A stretch of 64,000 bases of DNA from an uncultured Clostridia bacterium (GCA_934167685.1 CAKPLQ010000001.1:30067-94066); one strand, 5' to 3'; numbered from the stretch's first letter, positions 45,157 to 52,686 are shown. Made by a program: numbers and translations. The notes: a model not told the origin generated them from the letters alone.

Positions 45157-45229
45157 TGCACCGATGGGACCGGTTCTCTGCGGTGCATTTTTATTTTTTG
45201 CACGGATAAGAACCGGTCCCATCGGTGCA
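45157..45229. repeat. Inverted pair of the 31-bp palindromic element (copies 12 and 13)
   Basis: Forward copy 45157-45187 and reverse copy 45199-45229 with an 11-base T-rich spacer. It starts 9 bases after the xerD stop and ends 13 bases before the pssD-like start, leaving just room for the AGGAGA site. Copy 13 is identical to copy 11. Confidence 0.95.
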
Positions 45230-45242
45230 GTAGGAGAAGAAA

Positions 45243-45719
45243 ATGAAAAAGAAAAAAGTATTATTTATATCAAGTACAGGCGGACATTTTAATGAATTGC
45301 AACAATTAAAACCATTATTTGAAAAATATGATTATCATATAATAACTGAAAAAGATAACGCAACTAAAGGGGCAAAAGAAAAATATGGAGATAAAATTTC
45401 ATATTTACCATATGGAACAAGAAAAAAGTTATTTAGATATATTTTTGTGTATTTTTATTTATGTTTAAAAACAATATATTTATATTTTAAAATAAGGCCA
45501 AGATATATAGTGACGACAGGAACTCATACTGCTGGACCTATGTGTTATTTAGGAAAGTTATTTGGAAGTAAAATAATATATATTGAAACTTTTGCTAATA
45601 GAAATAGAAAGACCGCCACAGGCAGGTTAATATATCCAATAGCGGATTTGTTTATTGTTCAATGGGAAGAAATGCTTAAAATATATCCTAAAGCTGTATA
45701 TGGAGGTGCGATATACTAA
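45243..45719 (+). CDS. Alg14/PssD-like glycosyltransferase subunit
   Basis: The 158-residue protein is the membrane-associated, acceptor-binding half of a split GT-B glycosyltransferase (eukaryotic Alg14, bacterial PssD/EpsE/CpsF). The start KVLFISSTGGHFNELQQL is diagnostic. An amphipathic membrane-anchoring region FRYIFVYFYLCLKTIYLYFKI lies near residue 65, and VTTGTHTAGPMCYLGKLFGSKIIYIETFANR follows. Its stop overlaps the next start (TAATG), so the two halves are made together. It is separated from the main exopolysaccharide operon by 35 kb and carries its own pair of palindromic repeats upstream. Confidence 0.92.
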   Translation: MKKKKVLFISSTGGHFNELQQLKPLFEKYDYHIITEKDNATKGAKEKYGDKISYLPYGTRKKLFRYIFVYFYLCLKTIYLYFKIRPRYIVTTGTHTAGPMCYLGKLFGSKIIYIETFANRNRKTATGRLIYPIADLFIVQWEEMLKIYPKAVYGGAIY

Positions 45720-46204
45720 TGATATTAGTTATGTTAGGAACACAAAATAATAGTTTTCATAGATTGCTAGAAGAAATTGATAAATTAATATCTAGCGGAA
45801 GAATTACAGAAGAAGTAGTAGTACAAGCAGGGTATACTAAATATCAATCTCAAAACAAAAACATGAAAATCATTGATTTTGTATCAAATGATAGATTGGA
45901 AAAAATGGAACAACAAGCTAATTGCATAATTACTCATGGAGGAGTTGGTTCAATAATTGGTTCGATAGAAAAAGGAAAAAAAGTTATAGCTGTACCAAGA
46001 TTGAAACAGTATGGGGAACATGTAAATGACCATCAACTAGATATTGTTGAATCATTTGATTCATTAGGGTATATTATAGGAATTACAGATGTCTCTCAAT
46101 TAGAAAATGCATTGCAAAGAGTTGATACATTTGAACCTAAGAAATATATTCCTAATACAGGTAAAATAATAAGTATTATACAAGATTTTATAGATAATAA
46201 TTAA
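45719..46204 (+). CDS. Alg13/PssE-like glycosyltransferase subunit
   Basis: The 161-residue donor-binding half of the split transferase, equal to the C-terminal domain of a GT28 enzyme. It begins MILVMLGTQNNSFHRLLEEID. The UDP-sugar site TITHGGVGSIIGSIEKGKKVIAVPRLKQYGEHVNDHQ is near residues 75-115. With the Alg14-like partner it would transfer a sugar such as galactose, glucuronate or GlcNAc to a lipid-linked acceptor. The ATG overlaps the stop of the partner by one base. A terminator begins at its stop codon. Confidence 0.92.
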   Translation: MILVMLGTQNNSFHRLLEEIDKLISSGRITEEVVVQAGYTKYQSQNKNMKIIDFVSNDRLEKMEQQANCIITHGGVGSIIGSIEKGKKVIAVPRLKQYGEHVNDHQLDIVESFDSLGYIIGITDVSQLENALQRVDTFEPKKYIPNTGKIISIIQDFIDNN

Positions 46205-46244
46205 TAGTATAGTGAGTTTTATACTTGCTATGCTATTTTATTTT
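46203..46244 (+). terminator. Rho-independent terminator after the PssD/PssE pair
   Basis: A 14-bp stem with two G-U pairs (46203-46216 with 46224-46237) and a 7-base loop, followed by TTATTTT. Confidence 0.75.
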
Positions 46245-46261
46245 GGAATTTATATAAAAAT

Positions 46262-46433
46262 GTTACTGGATAATTTTAATAGGAAATAGTTGAAATATAA
46301 GCTTTTCATTACATGTCTCGGCTTATTACGAAATTTAAGAATTTCTAAAATTTCTTCATGCACATTCGCCATTTAATTCAAAGCTTATATTTCAACTATT
46401 TCTCTATATTAAAATAAAACATTAATTAGTAAC
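46262..46433. mobile_element. MITE-like inverted-repeat element, 172 bp, no coding capacity
   Basis: The element begins GTTACT and ends AGTAAC. Perfect 23-bp inner inverted arms lie at 46283-46305 and 46380-46402 (GAAATAGTTGAAATATAAGC...), and the segments between the ends and these arms also pair imperfectly. The core contains a further internal inverted repeat of AAATTTC type but no open frame. This layout fits a miniature inverted-repeat transposable element or a large cruciform. No clear target-site duplication was found at the edges. It lies in the gap before an Rpn-family nuclease gene. Confidence 0.6.
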
Positions 46434-46720
46434 ACTAAAAATTGTAAAAAGGTCTTGCCAAATGTAGTAAGATATGTTATATTAGATGTGTACTGAATTT
46501 ATAGTACGAAAAGCAACTTAGGAATGGCAAAATAAATTTTAAATTCTTGATTTTTTTCAAAAGTTTTATTCAAAGAAAAGAAATCAATAGTAAAACATTA
46601 CAGAGTGGAGAGTGATGCCTATGCCCCTTTATTAAGTGTGCCTTTTATTTTACATGAGAAAAAGTAGCGAAAAGGATTGCTAAAATAACACAAAAACTAT
46701 ATAATGAAAGGAGCGGAAGG
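46434..46720 (+). other. Long gap with a promoter and about 230-base leader before the Rpn nuclease gene
   Basis: A good promoter lies at 46455-46483 (TTGCCA, 17 bases, TATATT). The remaining 230 bases up to the gene are A/T-rich with no gene-sized frame. A six-codon frame (MPMPLY, 46614-46634) sits behind a GTGGAGAG sequence and might be a leader peptide, but support is thin. Nothing else was recognised. Confidence 0.5.
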
Positions 46721-47569
46721 ATGAGTTTTAAAGTAGAAATAAATCCAGAACTAAAGATGAAAAGTGATATAATGTTTAAAGCCTTTTATGGTAGGAAAGA
46801 GAACGAGGAATTTTTGCAAGATTTCTTGGAGGCTGTTTTAGGAGAAAAGTTAAAAATAAAGAAAGTGATGCATGATGTAAGACTAGAACAGTTGGCAAGA
46901 AAGCAGAAATTTGTGATATTAGATTTAGGAGTAGAACTAGAAAATGGAGGCTTCATAAACGTAGAAATCCAACTAAAAAACAATAAAAACATAGAGAAAA
47001 GAACGACATATTATGCTAGTAAAAAAGTAACAGAACAATTAGGTTCAGGAGAAGATTATAGACAATTGAAGCCAATAATTATAATAGCAATATTAGATTA
47101 TTCATTTACAGAATTACCTGAATATGTTACGGAGACTGTAAGGGTTGCGAAAGAACATAGAGAATATGAAATAAATAATGATGTAAAATATTATTATATA
47201 GAATTGGAAAAGTTTAGAAAACAAAATCCAGATATGACAAAACAAATAAATCATTGGCTTTTATTTCTGGACATGGAGAGAAGGGAGTTGCTGGAAATGG
47301 CATGTGAGAAGAATGAAAAGGTTAGAAGGGCAGTTGAGAATTATGAGGTTTTAACTGGAGATGAAGAGGTTAAAAGATTGGCGGAAATTAGGCTGATGGC
47401 TAAACTGGAAGAGAAGTCTGCGCTGGATTGTGCTAGAGAAGAGGGCGAAGAACGTGGTAAGGAACAAAAACAGAAAGAAATAGCCCAAAAGATGAAAGAA
47501 CAAAAAATGCCAATAAAGCAAATTGCCGAGATAACCGGATTAAGTGAAAAAGAGATAGAGAAAATATGA
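46721..47569 (+). CDS. Rpn-family recombination-promoting nuclease (PD-(D/E)XK)
   Basis: A 282-residue protein of the Rpn/YhgA-like (PDDEXK) family, putative DNA endonucleases that promote RecA-independent recombination and were once called transposases. The N-terminus KMKSDIMFKAFYGRKENEEFLQDFLEAVLG is typical. The nuclease motif is Asp68 in ILDLGVEL followed by Glu82-x-Gln84 in NVEIQLKN. KRTTYYASKKVTEQLGSGEDY comes next. The C-terminal quarter is a charged helix (EEGEERGKEQKQKE) ending in a small HTH-like segment MPIKQIAEITGLSEKEIEKI, normal for clostridial members. GAAAGGAGCGGAAGG precedes the ATG. The nearby inverted-repeat element suggests a mobile neighbourhood. Confidence 0.85.
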   Translation: MSFKVEINPELKMKSDIMFKAFYGRKENEEFLQDFLEAVLGEKLKIKKVMHDVRLEQLARKQKFVILDLGVELENGGFINVEIQLKNNKNIEKRTTYYASKKVTEQLGSGEDYRQLKPIIIIAILDYSFTELPEYVTETVRVAKEHREYEINNDVKYYYIELEKFRKQNPDMTKQINHWLLFLDMERRELLEMACEKNEKVRRAVENYEVLTGDEEVKRLAEIRLMAKLEEKSALDCAREEGEERGKEQKQKEIAQKMKEQKMPIKQIAEITGLSEKEIEKI

Positions 47570-48088
47570 GGAAAATAGTATTGAATAGTGAGTTCCTAGT
47601 AAAGTTTACAATATAGAAAGTGCAAAAAGCTCCAGAAAAAAATATCGAAAAATACTTGAAAAAAATATACTGCTATGGTTAAATGTATATAAGTTGCTTG
47701 AAACAAAATAAGAAGCAAAGTAAAAGAGGAAAACAAATGAAACAATTAAGAAATCTTGAAAGTCTTGAGGCTGTATATATATATATATATATATATCGGT
47801 ATTTTATAAACTAAATAAAAAGAAAATAAAACATAAGGCTATTTTGCAATATGTTAATTTAGTGTACTTATCGTGCACGAGTTAACTATTGAAAATAGTC
47901 TTTTTGTGCGTTTGAAAAGATAATCGAGATTAAAAATGGGAGAGTGAATGATGAAAGAAAATAAGTCAAAAATTAGAAAAGCTAGAGAACCAACATAGAT
48001 ATGAAAGAAGTTCATGAATTTTAGAAGAAAATTATTAGACAAAAATAAAGAGATATGATTAAATATGAGAAGAAAAGGAGAAAAAGTT
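47570..48088 (+). other. Long gap: TA dinucleotide tract, tiny frames and structured leader before the SUMF1-like gene
   Basis: This stretch holds a tract of about eleven TA units (47774-47796) inside a 25-codon frame starting at ATG 47737 (MKQLRNLESLEA followed by alternating Tyr-Ile) with an AGAGGA site. A long hairpin ends in TTTTT (47835-47905). A second tiny frame at 47948-48001 (16 residues, MMKENKSKIRK...) has a GGGAG site. No gene-sized frame is present. The order small frame, terminator-like hairpin, structural gene is reminiscent of an attenuation leader. Confidence 0.5.
47835..47905 (+). terminator. Long imperfect hairpin ending in a T run
   Basis: About 30 imperfect base pairs: AAGGCTATTTTGCAATA.GTTAA on the left pairs with TTAAC.TATTG.AAAATAGTCTTT on the right. 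An inner GTGTAC/GTGCAC pairing closes the loop, and five Ts follow. It is a good intrinsic terminator, 180 bases before the next gene. Confidence 0.7.
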
Positions 48089-49615
48089 ATGAGAGGAAGA
48101 GAAGCAAGAGTTGTAGGAGGAGTAGTGTTATTAGCAGTAATATTAGTGGCAATAGCATATGCGGCAATAACAAATGTAACATTAAATATAAATGGTACAT
48201 CAAAATCACAAGCAAATCAAACAAATTTTGTAGTGCAATTTGTAGGAGAGCCAACCACAGGAGGAAAAGGAACAACAACAGCGACAATAAATACAAGTAA
48301 AAGAACAGAAGGAACGGTAGATGTAGAGGGATTGTCAGCCAAAGGAGATACAGCCACAGCAACATTTACAGTGCAAAATTCAAGTCAAGATTTATCAGCA
48401 GATTTAACAGCAAAAGCAACAAGTTCAAATGAAGATTATTTTGAAGTAAGATGTAAAATAGATGCCACAACATTAAAAGCAGGAGCAACAACAGAATTAA
48501 CAGTAACAGTGGAGTTGTTGAAAACACCAATAGATGAAACAAAAGAGGATTTAAGCACAAATATAGGAGTAAGCATAACAGCAGAGCCAAAACAACCAGG
48601 AGAAGAGGCAAATGCAGGTTCGACAACAGTATCAAGTAAAAAGCCAATAACTAACCCATATTTGCCAGAAGGATTTACAAAAGTGGATGGAACAACATTA
48701 GATAATGGATTAACAATACAAGATAGTACAGGAAATCAATATGTATGGGTAGAAGTGCCTAAAACAAAAGAGGTTTATCCAACAGCAGGATTAGCGATAA
48801 AAGATTTTACAAATGATGAATATACAGCAATAGAAACAGATTTACATACATATACAAGTGAGTATAGAAATAGTACAAGTGCTGAAGACGAATATTATGC
48901 AGATATAAATACAGGGTTAACAAGTGATGAGTATTATAAATTAAAAGAAAAGATGTTAAAGAGTGTATATCAAAATGGAGGATTTTATGTTGGAAAATAT
49001 GAAACGGGAATAGAAGATGCACCAAAAACATCAGGTTCATCATCAACAGCACCAACAGAAACACCAGTAATAAAACAGAATGCATATCCGTACAATTATG
49101 TAACATGTAGTCAAGCACAAACATTAGCAAGCAGTATGGAAAGTGGAAATTATAACACTAGTTTAATGTTTGGAGTACAATGGGATTTAGTATTAAAATA
49201 TTTAGAGACAAAAGGAACAGCGCAAGCAGATTTAAAAACGAATAGTACAAGTTGGGGAAATTACTATAATAATTTATGGAATATAACAAAGGCAGATTCG
49301 AAATATTATACAAATTCCCAATGGACGAACGGAGCGTATGGAGCAAAAGGTTCAGATGAAAGTATATTATTATCAACAGGAGCAAGTGATACATTTAGTA
49401 AACAGGGAATATATGATTTGGCCGGAAATGTAAATGAATGGACTTTGGAATACAGTTCCGACAAAATGAGAGCTTCTAATATTAGAGGAGGAGACTATAG
49501 CTCCGATGGAAAAGATTTTACACCTTCACACCGCTATCAAAGCGGTGTAGCTAGCGATTGGAATATGGCAATATCTTTTTTCAAAGACATAGGTTTCCGT
49601 GTAGCACTATATTAA
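48089..49615 (+). CDS. Secreted protein with C-terminal SUMF1/C-type-lectin-like domain, putative DGR target
   Basis: A 508-residue exported protein. A short basic start and hydrophobic stretch (VVGGVVLLAVILVAIAYA) form a signal peptide or anchor. Then comes NVTLNINGTSKSQANQTNFVVQF, similar to the start of TasA/camelysin-type proteins. A Thr/Ala-rich beta domain covers about 45-190. From about 200 (NPYLPEGFTKVDG) to the end lies a formylglycine-generating-enzyme-like (C-type lectin) fold, closing with IYDLAGNVNEWTLEYSS, RGGDYSSDG and IGFRVALY. Catalytic cysteines of true FGE are not evident, so it is probably a binding domain. The last 60 codons use NNC/NNT codons such as CGC, AGC and TCC, unlike the rest. 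AAGGAG supports ATG 48089. Confidence 0.78.
   Translation: MRGREARVVGGVVLLAVILVAIAYAAITNVTLNINGTSKSQANQTNFVVQFVGEPTTGGKGTTTATINTSKRTEGTVDVEGLSAKGDTATATFTVQNSSQDLSADLTAKATSSNEDYFEVRCKIDATTLKAGATTELTVTVELLKTPIDETKEDLSTNIGVSITAEPKQPGEEANAGSTTVSSKKPITNPYLPEGFTKVDGTTLDNGLTIQDSTGNQYVWVEVPKTKEVYPTAGLAIKDFTNDEYTAIETDLHTYTSEYRNSTSAEDEYYADINTGLTSDEYYKLKEKMLKSVYQNGGFYVGKYETGIEDAPKTSGSSSTAPTETPVIKQNAYPYNYVTCSQAQTLASSMESGNYNTSLMFGVQWDLVLKYLETKGTAQADLKTNSTSWGNYYNNLWNITKADSKYYTNSQWTNGAYGAKGSDESILLSTGASDTFSKQGIYDLAGNVNEWTLEYSSDKMRASNIRGGDYSSDGKDFTPSHRYQSGVASDWNMAISFFKDIGFRVALY
49528..49548 (+). repeat. Perfect 7-bp inverted repeat inside the variable-looking 3' end
   Basis: ACACCGC-TATCAAA-GCGGTGT lies 68 bases before the stop of the SUMF1-like gene. 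It is GC-rich in an AT-rich gene and encodes part of SHRYQSGV. It may be chance or a structural element linked with retrohoming. Confidence 0.5.
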
Positions 49616-49675
49616 AAATTTACACAAAATTTACAAAAAGCAAAAAAGAAAGAAATAACAAGAAAAATGATAGAA

Positions 49676-49711
49676 AAGCAGAAAAAAACAAATTTTTCTG
49701 CTTAATTTTTT
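49676..49711 (+). terminator. Rho-independent terminator before ftsE
   Basis: AAGCAGAAAAA (49676-49686) pairs with TTTTTCTGCTT (49693-49703), followed by AATTTTTTG. It closes the transcript of the SUMF1-like gene. Confidence 0.8.
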
Positions 49712-49722
49712 GTCAATAAGTA

Positions 49723-49751
49723 TTGCAAAAAAAAAGTATTATTGATATGAT
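49723..49751 (+). promoter_or_regulatory. Promoter of the ftsEX operon
   Basis: TTGCAA (49723-49728), 17-base spacer, TATGAT (49746-49751). The start codon of ftsE is 112 bases downstream. Confidence 0.65.
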
Positions 49752-49862
49752 AATGGAAAATGAAAAAATATATATTTTTATGTAATAAGAAATGGACAAA
49801 AAAGTGAAAAAACTTATTATATAAAAGATACAATCAATAAAAAAGAAAAGGAAAAAAGAAAA

Positions 49863-50549
49863 ATGATAGAGTTTAAAAACGTAAGCAAAAGATATAGTAC
49901 AGGTACAGAAGCCGTAAAAAATGCAAGTTTTAAAATAGAAAAAGGAGAATTTGCATTTCTAGTAGGAACATCAGGAAGTGGAAAATCAACATTAATAAAA
50001 TTAATATTAAAAGAAGAAGAACCAACATCTGGAAACATCATAATAAACGGGAAAGACACAACATTTTTAAAGAAAAGTAAAGTTCCATATTTACGTAGAA
50101 GTATGGGAGTTGTATTTCAAGACTTCAGATTATTACCAGACAAAACAGTATATGAAAACGTAGCATTTGCGATGTATATAGTAAAAGCTACTCCAAGACA
50201 TATCCGCAGACAAGTGCCAATGGTTTTATCATTAGTAGGGTTAAGTGGAAAGGCAAAAATGTATCCAAACGAATTATCTGGAGGAGAGCAACAAAGAGTT
50301 GCGCTAGCAAGAGCGTTGGTAAATAACCCATCAATGTTAATAGCAGACGAACCAACTGGAAACTTAGACCCAGATACAGCATGGGACATAATGAACTTGT
50401 TAAACGAAATAAACATGAGAGGAACAACTGTAGTTGTAGCAACACACGCCAAAGATATAGTAGACCAAATGAAGAAAAGAGTTATACACATAAACAAAGG
50501 CGTAATAGTAAAAGATGATAAAAAAGGTGGGTATGATTGTGAGATTTAA
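49863..50549 (+). CDS. ftsE: Cell division ATP-binding protein FtsE
   Basis: The ABC ATPase subunit that, with FtsX, transmits a cytoplasmic signal to peptidoglycan hydrolases. The 228-residue protein has MIEFKNVSKRYSTGTEAVKNASF at the start, Walker A GTSGSGKSTL near 38-47, Q-loop VVFQDFRLLPDKTVYENVAF, signature LSGGEQQRVALARALVNNP and Walker B MLIADEPTGNLDP. DFRLLPDKTVYENVA is specific for FtsE among ABC proteins. The 3' end overlaps the start of ftsX by 11 bases, normal for the pair. The following hydrolase genes are the likely output. Confidence 0.96.
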   Translation: MIEFKNVSKRYSTGTEAVKNASFKIEKGEFAFLVGTSGSGKSTLIKLILKEEEPTSGNIIINGKDTTFLKKSKVPYLRRSMGVVFQDFRLLPDKTVYENVAFAMYIVKATPRHIRRQVPMVLSLVGLSGKAKMYPNELSGGEQQRVALARALVNNPSMLIADEPTGNLDPDTAWDIMNLLNEINMRGTTVVVATHAKDIVDQMKKRVIHINKGVIVKDDKKGGYDCEI

Positions 50550-51432
50550 TGTAATAAATTATTTGATAGGAGAAGGAATTAGAAATCTATTTAAAAATAA
50601 AAAATCAACAATGTCATCATTAATGATAATGTGTGCAACAATGCTTATATTTGGATTGTTTTTTGTAATAGGAGAAAATTTAAATGCATTTGTAGAAAAT
50701 GTAGCAGAAGCTCAAGAAATTAGAGTAATAATAGACAATGATGCAACAGATAGCGAAATTGAAGAGGTTGGAAACGAAATACTTGGAATAGAAGGAGTAA
50801 AAAGTGCAGAATTTGTATCAAAAGATGAAGCATTAGATTATATGAAAGATATGCTAGGTGATGAAGTTCTTGAAGGATATTCAGAAAGAAATATATTATC
50901 TGCTGCTTACAATGTAACATTAACAGATTTAAAGTTGAATAATGAAGTACAAGATAGTATTAATCAACTTCCACATGTAAAGAAAATTGTATCAAGTAAT
51001 CAAGTAATAGCACAAATAATAAGTTTAGCAAAGGGTGTAAGAATTGTTACTGCTGGTATTTTGGCATTATTAATAATAATTTCGGTATCAATAATAACAA
51101 ATACCATAAAATTAGCAGTACATTCAAGAAGAAAAGAAATTTCAATAATGAAATATGTTGGAGCTACAAATAGTTTCATTAGATGGCCATTTTTAGTAGA
51201 AGGTATAATAATCGGAATTGTTGCAGGACTATTATCAGTAGCTTTAATTGGTGGGGTATATACAGGAATTGCACATAAATTAGCAGATACATCATTCTTA
51301 CAAATGGCAAATTGGTCATTGTTGAATTTTTCAGATATGTTCAATTTAATATTGATAGTATATTTAGGGTTAGGAATTGGTATTGGTATACTTGGAAGTA
51401 GTATTTCAATGAGAAAATACTTAGAAGTTTAA
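50539..51432 (+). CDS. ftsX: Cell division protein FtsX
   Basis: The membrane partner of FtsE. A 297-residue protein with four transmembrane helices (about 25-45, 170-195, 218-245 and 265-290) and an extracellular loop between the first two (residues about 50-160) that binds coiled-coil hydrolase activators. VHSRRKEISIMKYVGATNSFIRWPFLVEG is the typical FtsX/MacB motif. AAAGGTGG at 50523-50530 is too near ATG 50533 (2 bases), so I prefer the GTG at 50539, giving MRFNVINYLIGEGIRNLFKN, a normal FtsX beginning. Frame 50515 onward is open and an ATG 50533 start remains possible. Two M23 genes follow directly. Confidence 0.93.
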   Translation: MRFNVINYLIGEGIRNLFKNKKSTMSSLMIMCATMLIFGLFFVIGENLNAFVENVAEAQEIRVIIDNDATDSEIEEVGNEILGIEGVKSAEFVSKDEALDYMKDMLGDEVLEGYSERNILSAAYNVTLTDLKLNNEVQDSINQLPHVKKIVSSNQVIAQIISLAKGVRIVTAGILALLIIISVSIITNTIKLAVHSRRKEISIMKYVGATNSFIRWPFLVEGIIIGIVAGLLSVALIGGVYTGIAHKLADTSFLQMANWSLLNFSDMFNLILIVYLGLGIGIGILGSSISMRKYLEV

Positions 51433-51459
51433 TTAAATAGAAAGGGTGAAGGGTAGAAA

Positions 51460-52659
51460 ATGCGTAGGCTTATAACAATAATTTTAATATTAGTAATAAC
51501 TTGTAGCCTATGTATTTGCGTACACGCACAAGACCTTACGGAATTGCAAGAACAGTCAAATCAATTAACACAGGCTTTGGATGAGTCAAACAATAGATTA
51601 CAAGCAGTTCAAGAGCAATTATCTACAAATATGCAAGAATTGCAAGACTTAGACAATCAGATTGCACAGTCACAAGAAGAATTAAATACTATAAATACAG
51701 ATATAAATGATTTGATGAATCAGATAAAAGAGAATGAAGAAAAGCTTTCTAAAACACAAGCTGAATTTGATAAAATTCAAGGTTTATTAGATGCAAGAAT
51801 TATAAAAATGTATGAAACACCTAAATTCGAATTTTTACAAGTAATATTAGCATCAAAAAATGTAACAGAAATGTTGTCAACATATTATGCAATGAAAGAA
51901 CTTGCAGAATATGATAAGCAACTATTAGATATGGTAAAAAAACAAAAAGAAGATATAGAAACAACAAAGAAAATACTTGCTGAGAAAAAGAAGCAAGTAG
52001 TAACAAATAAACAATCACAGCAGAAAAAAGCTCAAGTGCTAGCAAATACAAAGAAGATGAGACAATATTATATAAGTAAGCTATCAACAGAGGAACAAGA
52101 GCTACAAGCTAAAATAGATGAGTACAATGGACAAGTAACTGCGATAGAAGCTGAAATAAAATTAATGGCTTTAAATAGTATTAGTGCAGACTATATTGGT
52201 GGTGCAATGACTTGGCCAATACCGGGTTATACCACAATAACTTCAGAATATGGAATGAGAGTTCATCCTATAACAGGAGCATATAAATTACATACTGGAA
52301 CAGATATAGGAGCACCAATGGGGGCAGATTTTGTTTCTGCAGCTAAAGGTGTTGTAGTAAAAGCCACATATAATGCAGCATATGGTAATATGGTAATAAT
52401 CGACCATGGTGGTGGAGTTCAAACACTATATGCTCATGGAAGTGAAATTCTGGTACAGGTTGGACAAGAGGTTGAAGCTGGAACACCGGTTCTAAAGGTT
52501 GGGTCAACTGGCTATTCAACTGGACCGCATGCTCATTTCGAAATCAGAATTAATGGACAAACAGTTAATCCTTTGGAATATTTATTAAAACAAGATGAGT
52601 TACAGAAAATTACTCAAAATAATCAGAATAAACAAGAAGAAACAAATGTTGAAGAATAA
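51460..52659 (+). CDS. EnvC-like murein hydrolase: coiled coil plus M23 domain
   Basis: A 399-residue secreted protein. The signal peptide (about 1-24, LITIILILVITCSLCICVHA) is followed by a long coiled coil to about residue 235 with heptads such as LTELQEQSNQLTQALDESNNRLQ. The M23 domain has HTGTD (His278, Asp282) and HAHFEI (His357, His359), so all zinc ligands are kept. In pneumococcus and Bacillus the coiled-coil hydrolases PcsB and CwlO depend on FtsEX. Position right after ftsX points to the same control. The C-terminal 25 residues are polar and disordered. GAAAGGGTGAAGGG precedes ATG 51460. Confidence 0.93.
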   Translation: MRRLITIILILVITCSLCICVHAQDLTELQEQSNQLTQALDESNNRLQAVQEQLSTNMQELQDLDNQIAQSQEELNTINTDINDLMNQIKENEEKLSKTQAEFDKIQGLLDARIIKMYETPKFEFLQVILASKNVTEMLSTYYAMKELAEYDKQLLDMVKKQKEDIETTKKILAEKKKQVVTNKQSQQKKAQVLANTKKMRQYYISKLSTEEQELQAKIDEYNGQVTAIEAEIKLMALNSISADYIGGAMTWPIPGYTTITSEYGMRVHPITGAYKLHTGTDIGAPMGADFVSAAKGVVVKATYNAAYGNMVIIDHGGGVQTLYAHGSEILVQVGQEVEAGTPVLKVGSTGYSTGPHAHFEIRINGQTVNPLEYLLKQDELQKITQNNQNKQEETNVEE

Positions 52660-52686
52660 AATATAATATAGAGAGGAAGAATTATT

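Noticed and set aside
46614..46634. Six-codon frame MPMPLY as a leader peptide before the Rpn gene
   Set aside because: It is too short and there is no downstream terminator/antiterminator pair to support attenuation; only noted in the gap description.
48055..48300. 81-codon plus-strand frame overlapping the start of the SUMF1-like gene
   Set aside because: Its translation is a Lys/Arg/Asn/Ser-rich shadow of the main frame, and the AAGGAG site matches the ATG of the main gene instead.
52480..52495. ACACCGGTTCT inside the first M23 hydrolase gene, resembling the repeat core
   Set aside because: Only 9 core bases match, the TGCAC/GTGCA ends are missing and it lies in a conserved codon context, so it is chance.
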